A stretch of 7,603 nt of DNA from Desulfobacterales bacterium. Its GTDB lineage: Bacteria; Desulfobacterota; Desulfobacteria; Desulfobacterales; C00003106. The stretch is from assembly GCA_030613165.1 (NCBI GenBank), contig JAUWMN010000065.1, forward strand, positions 1 to 7,603, written 5' to 3'. The notes under the pieces are model-generated. The model saw nothing but the letters and a program-made list of their open reading frames with translations. It was not told the origin of the DNA and searched no databases. This document shows, in pieces, positions 7,249 to 7,603 of this stretch (positions are counted from its first letter, which is position 1; each line of letters starts with the position of its first letter). Position numbers and translations under genes: made by a program.

Positions 7249-7255
<7 letters not shown>
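6533..7255 (+). CDS. Coiled-coil protein with C-terminal C4 zinc ribbon (COG1579 type)
   Basis: The protein has 240 residues. About 5-175 is highly charged, heptad-like helix (Lys/Glu rich) forming a long antiparallel coiled coil, interrupted by the conserved NIKSNKEYKAALKEI segment (83-97). The C-terminal zinc ribbon has ligands Cys199-x2-Cys202 and Cys223-x2-Cys226, in CFGCNMNIP and CPHCKRIMYY. This matches the zf-RING_7/COG1579 family, often annotated only as a C4-type zinc ribbon domain protein; a nucleic-acid-binding role is proposed for relatives but not established. There is no signal peptide or membrane helix. The start is TTG 6533, with a strong GGAGG (6522-6526) six bases ahead and no competing ATG. 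It follows the Nif3 gene by 12 bp and runs into rnpB, whose predicted 5' end overlaps the final codons and TAG. Confidence 0.9.
7216..7228 (+). promoter_or_regulatory. Candidate -10 element(s) for rnpB inside the zinc-ribbon gene
   Basis: A perfect TATAAT (7216-7221), with an overlapping-type TATTAT at 7223-7228, lies in the last codons of the zinc-ribbon gene, 20-30 bp ahead of the predicted rnpB 5' end. No good -35 is seen at 17 bp; TTGTCC (7198-7203) sits 19 bp before the second hexamer. The codons here encode ordinary family residues (RIMYY), so the match could be coincidental. Confidence 0.4.

Positions 7256-7603
<348 letters not shown>

Overview
The window is a piece of ordinary bacterial chromosome carrying mostly housekeeping genes, all on the plus strand. 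Gene content and order, the sequence character of the proteins and the moderate base composition suggest a member of the Desulfobacterota (the former Deltaproteobacteria). This assignment is inference from family resemblance, not a database match. No phage, plasmid, CRISPR, defence or secondary-metabolism locus is visible.

Layout. Bases 1-123 are the last 40 codons of an unidentified gene. Bases 124-323 are a leader holding a long imperfect inverted repeat (138-296) built on a 10-bp unit, and they may supply the promoter of hisA (324-1067, histidine biosynthesis). After an AT-rich gap with a good sigma-70-type promoter comes a macromolecular-synthesis operon: a GatB/YqeY-domain protein (1149-1595), DNA primase dnaG (1610-3385) and the primary sigma factor rpoD (3438-5180). 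The rpsU gene often found at the head of this operon is not here.

Behind rpoD lies a 142-bp hairpin-like element with terminal inverted repeats (5203-5344) that looks like a non-autonomous mobile element (MITE). It is followed by a promoter, an elongator-type tRNA-Met(CAU) gene without an encoded CCA (5427-5499), and a very clear intrinsic terminator (5587-5618). The last block is a Nif3/DUF34 dinuclear-metal protein (5705-6520), a coiled-coil C4 zinc-ribbon protein (6533-7255), and the class A RNase P RNA gene rnpB (from about 7249), which runs off the right edge just before its conserved 3' core. The predicted 5' end of rnpB overlaps the stop codon of the zinc-ribbon gene.

Functionally the window joins replication initiation (primase), transcription initiation (sigma-70), and tRNA supply and processing (tRNA-Met, RNase P), with one amino-acid biosynthesis gene. 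The two proteins of uncertain cellular role, Nif3 and the zinc ribbon, are the least understood part. No undescribed system could be supported. The points most worth following are the two intergenic repeat elements, a smaller palindrome sharing the MITE end motif, and the mRNA/rnpB overlap.
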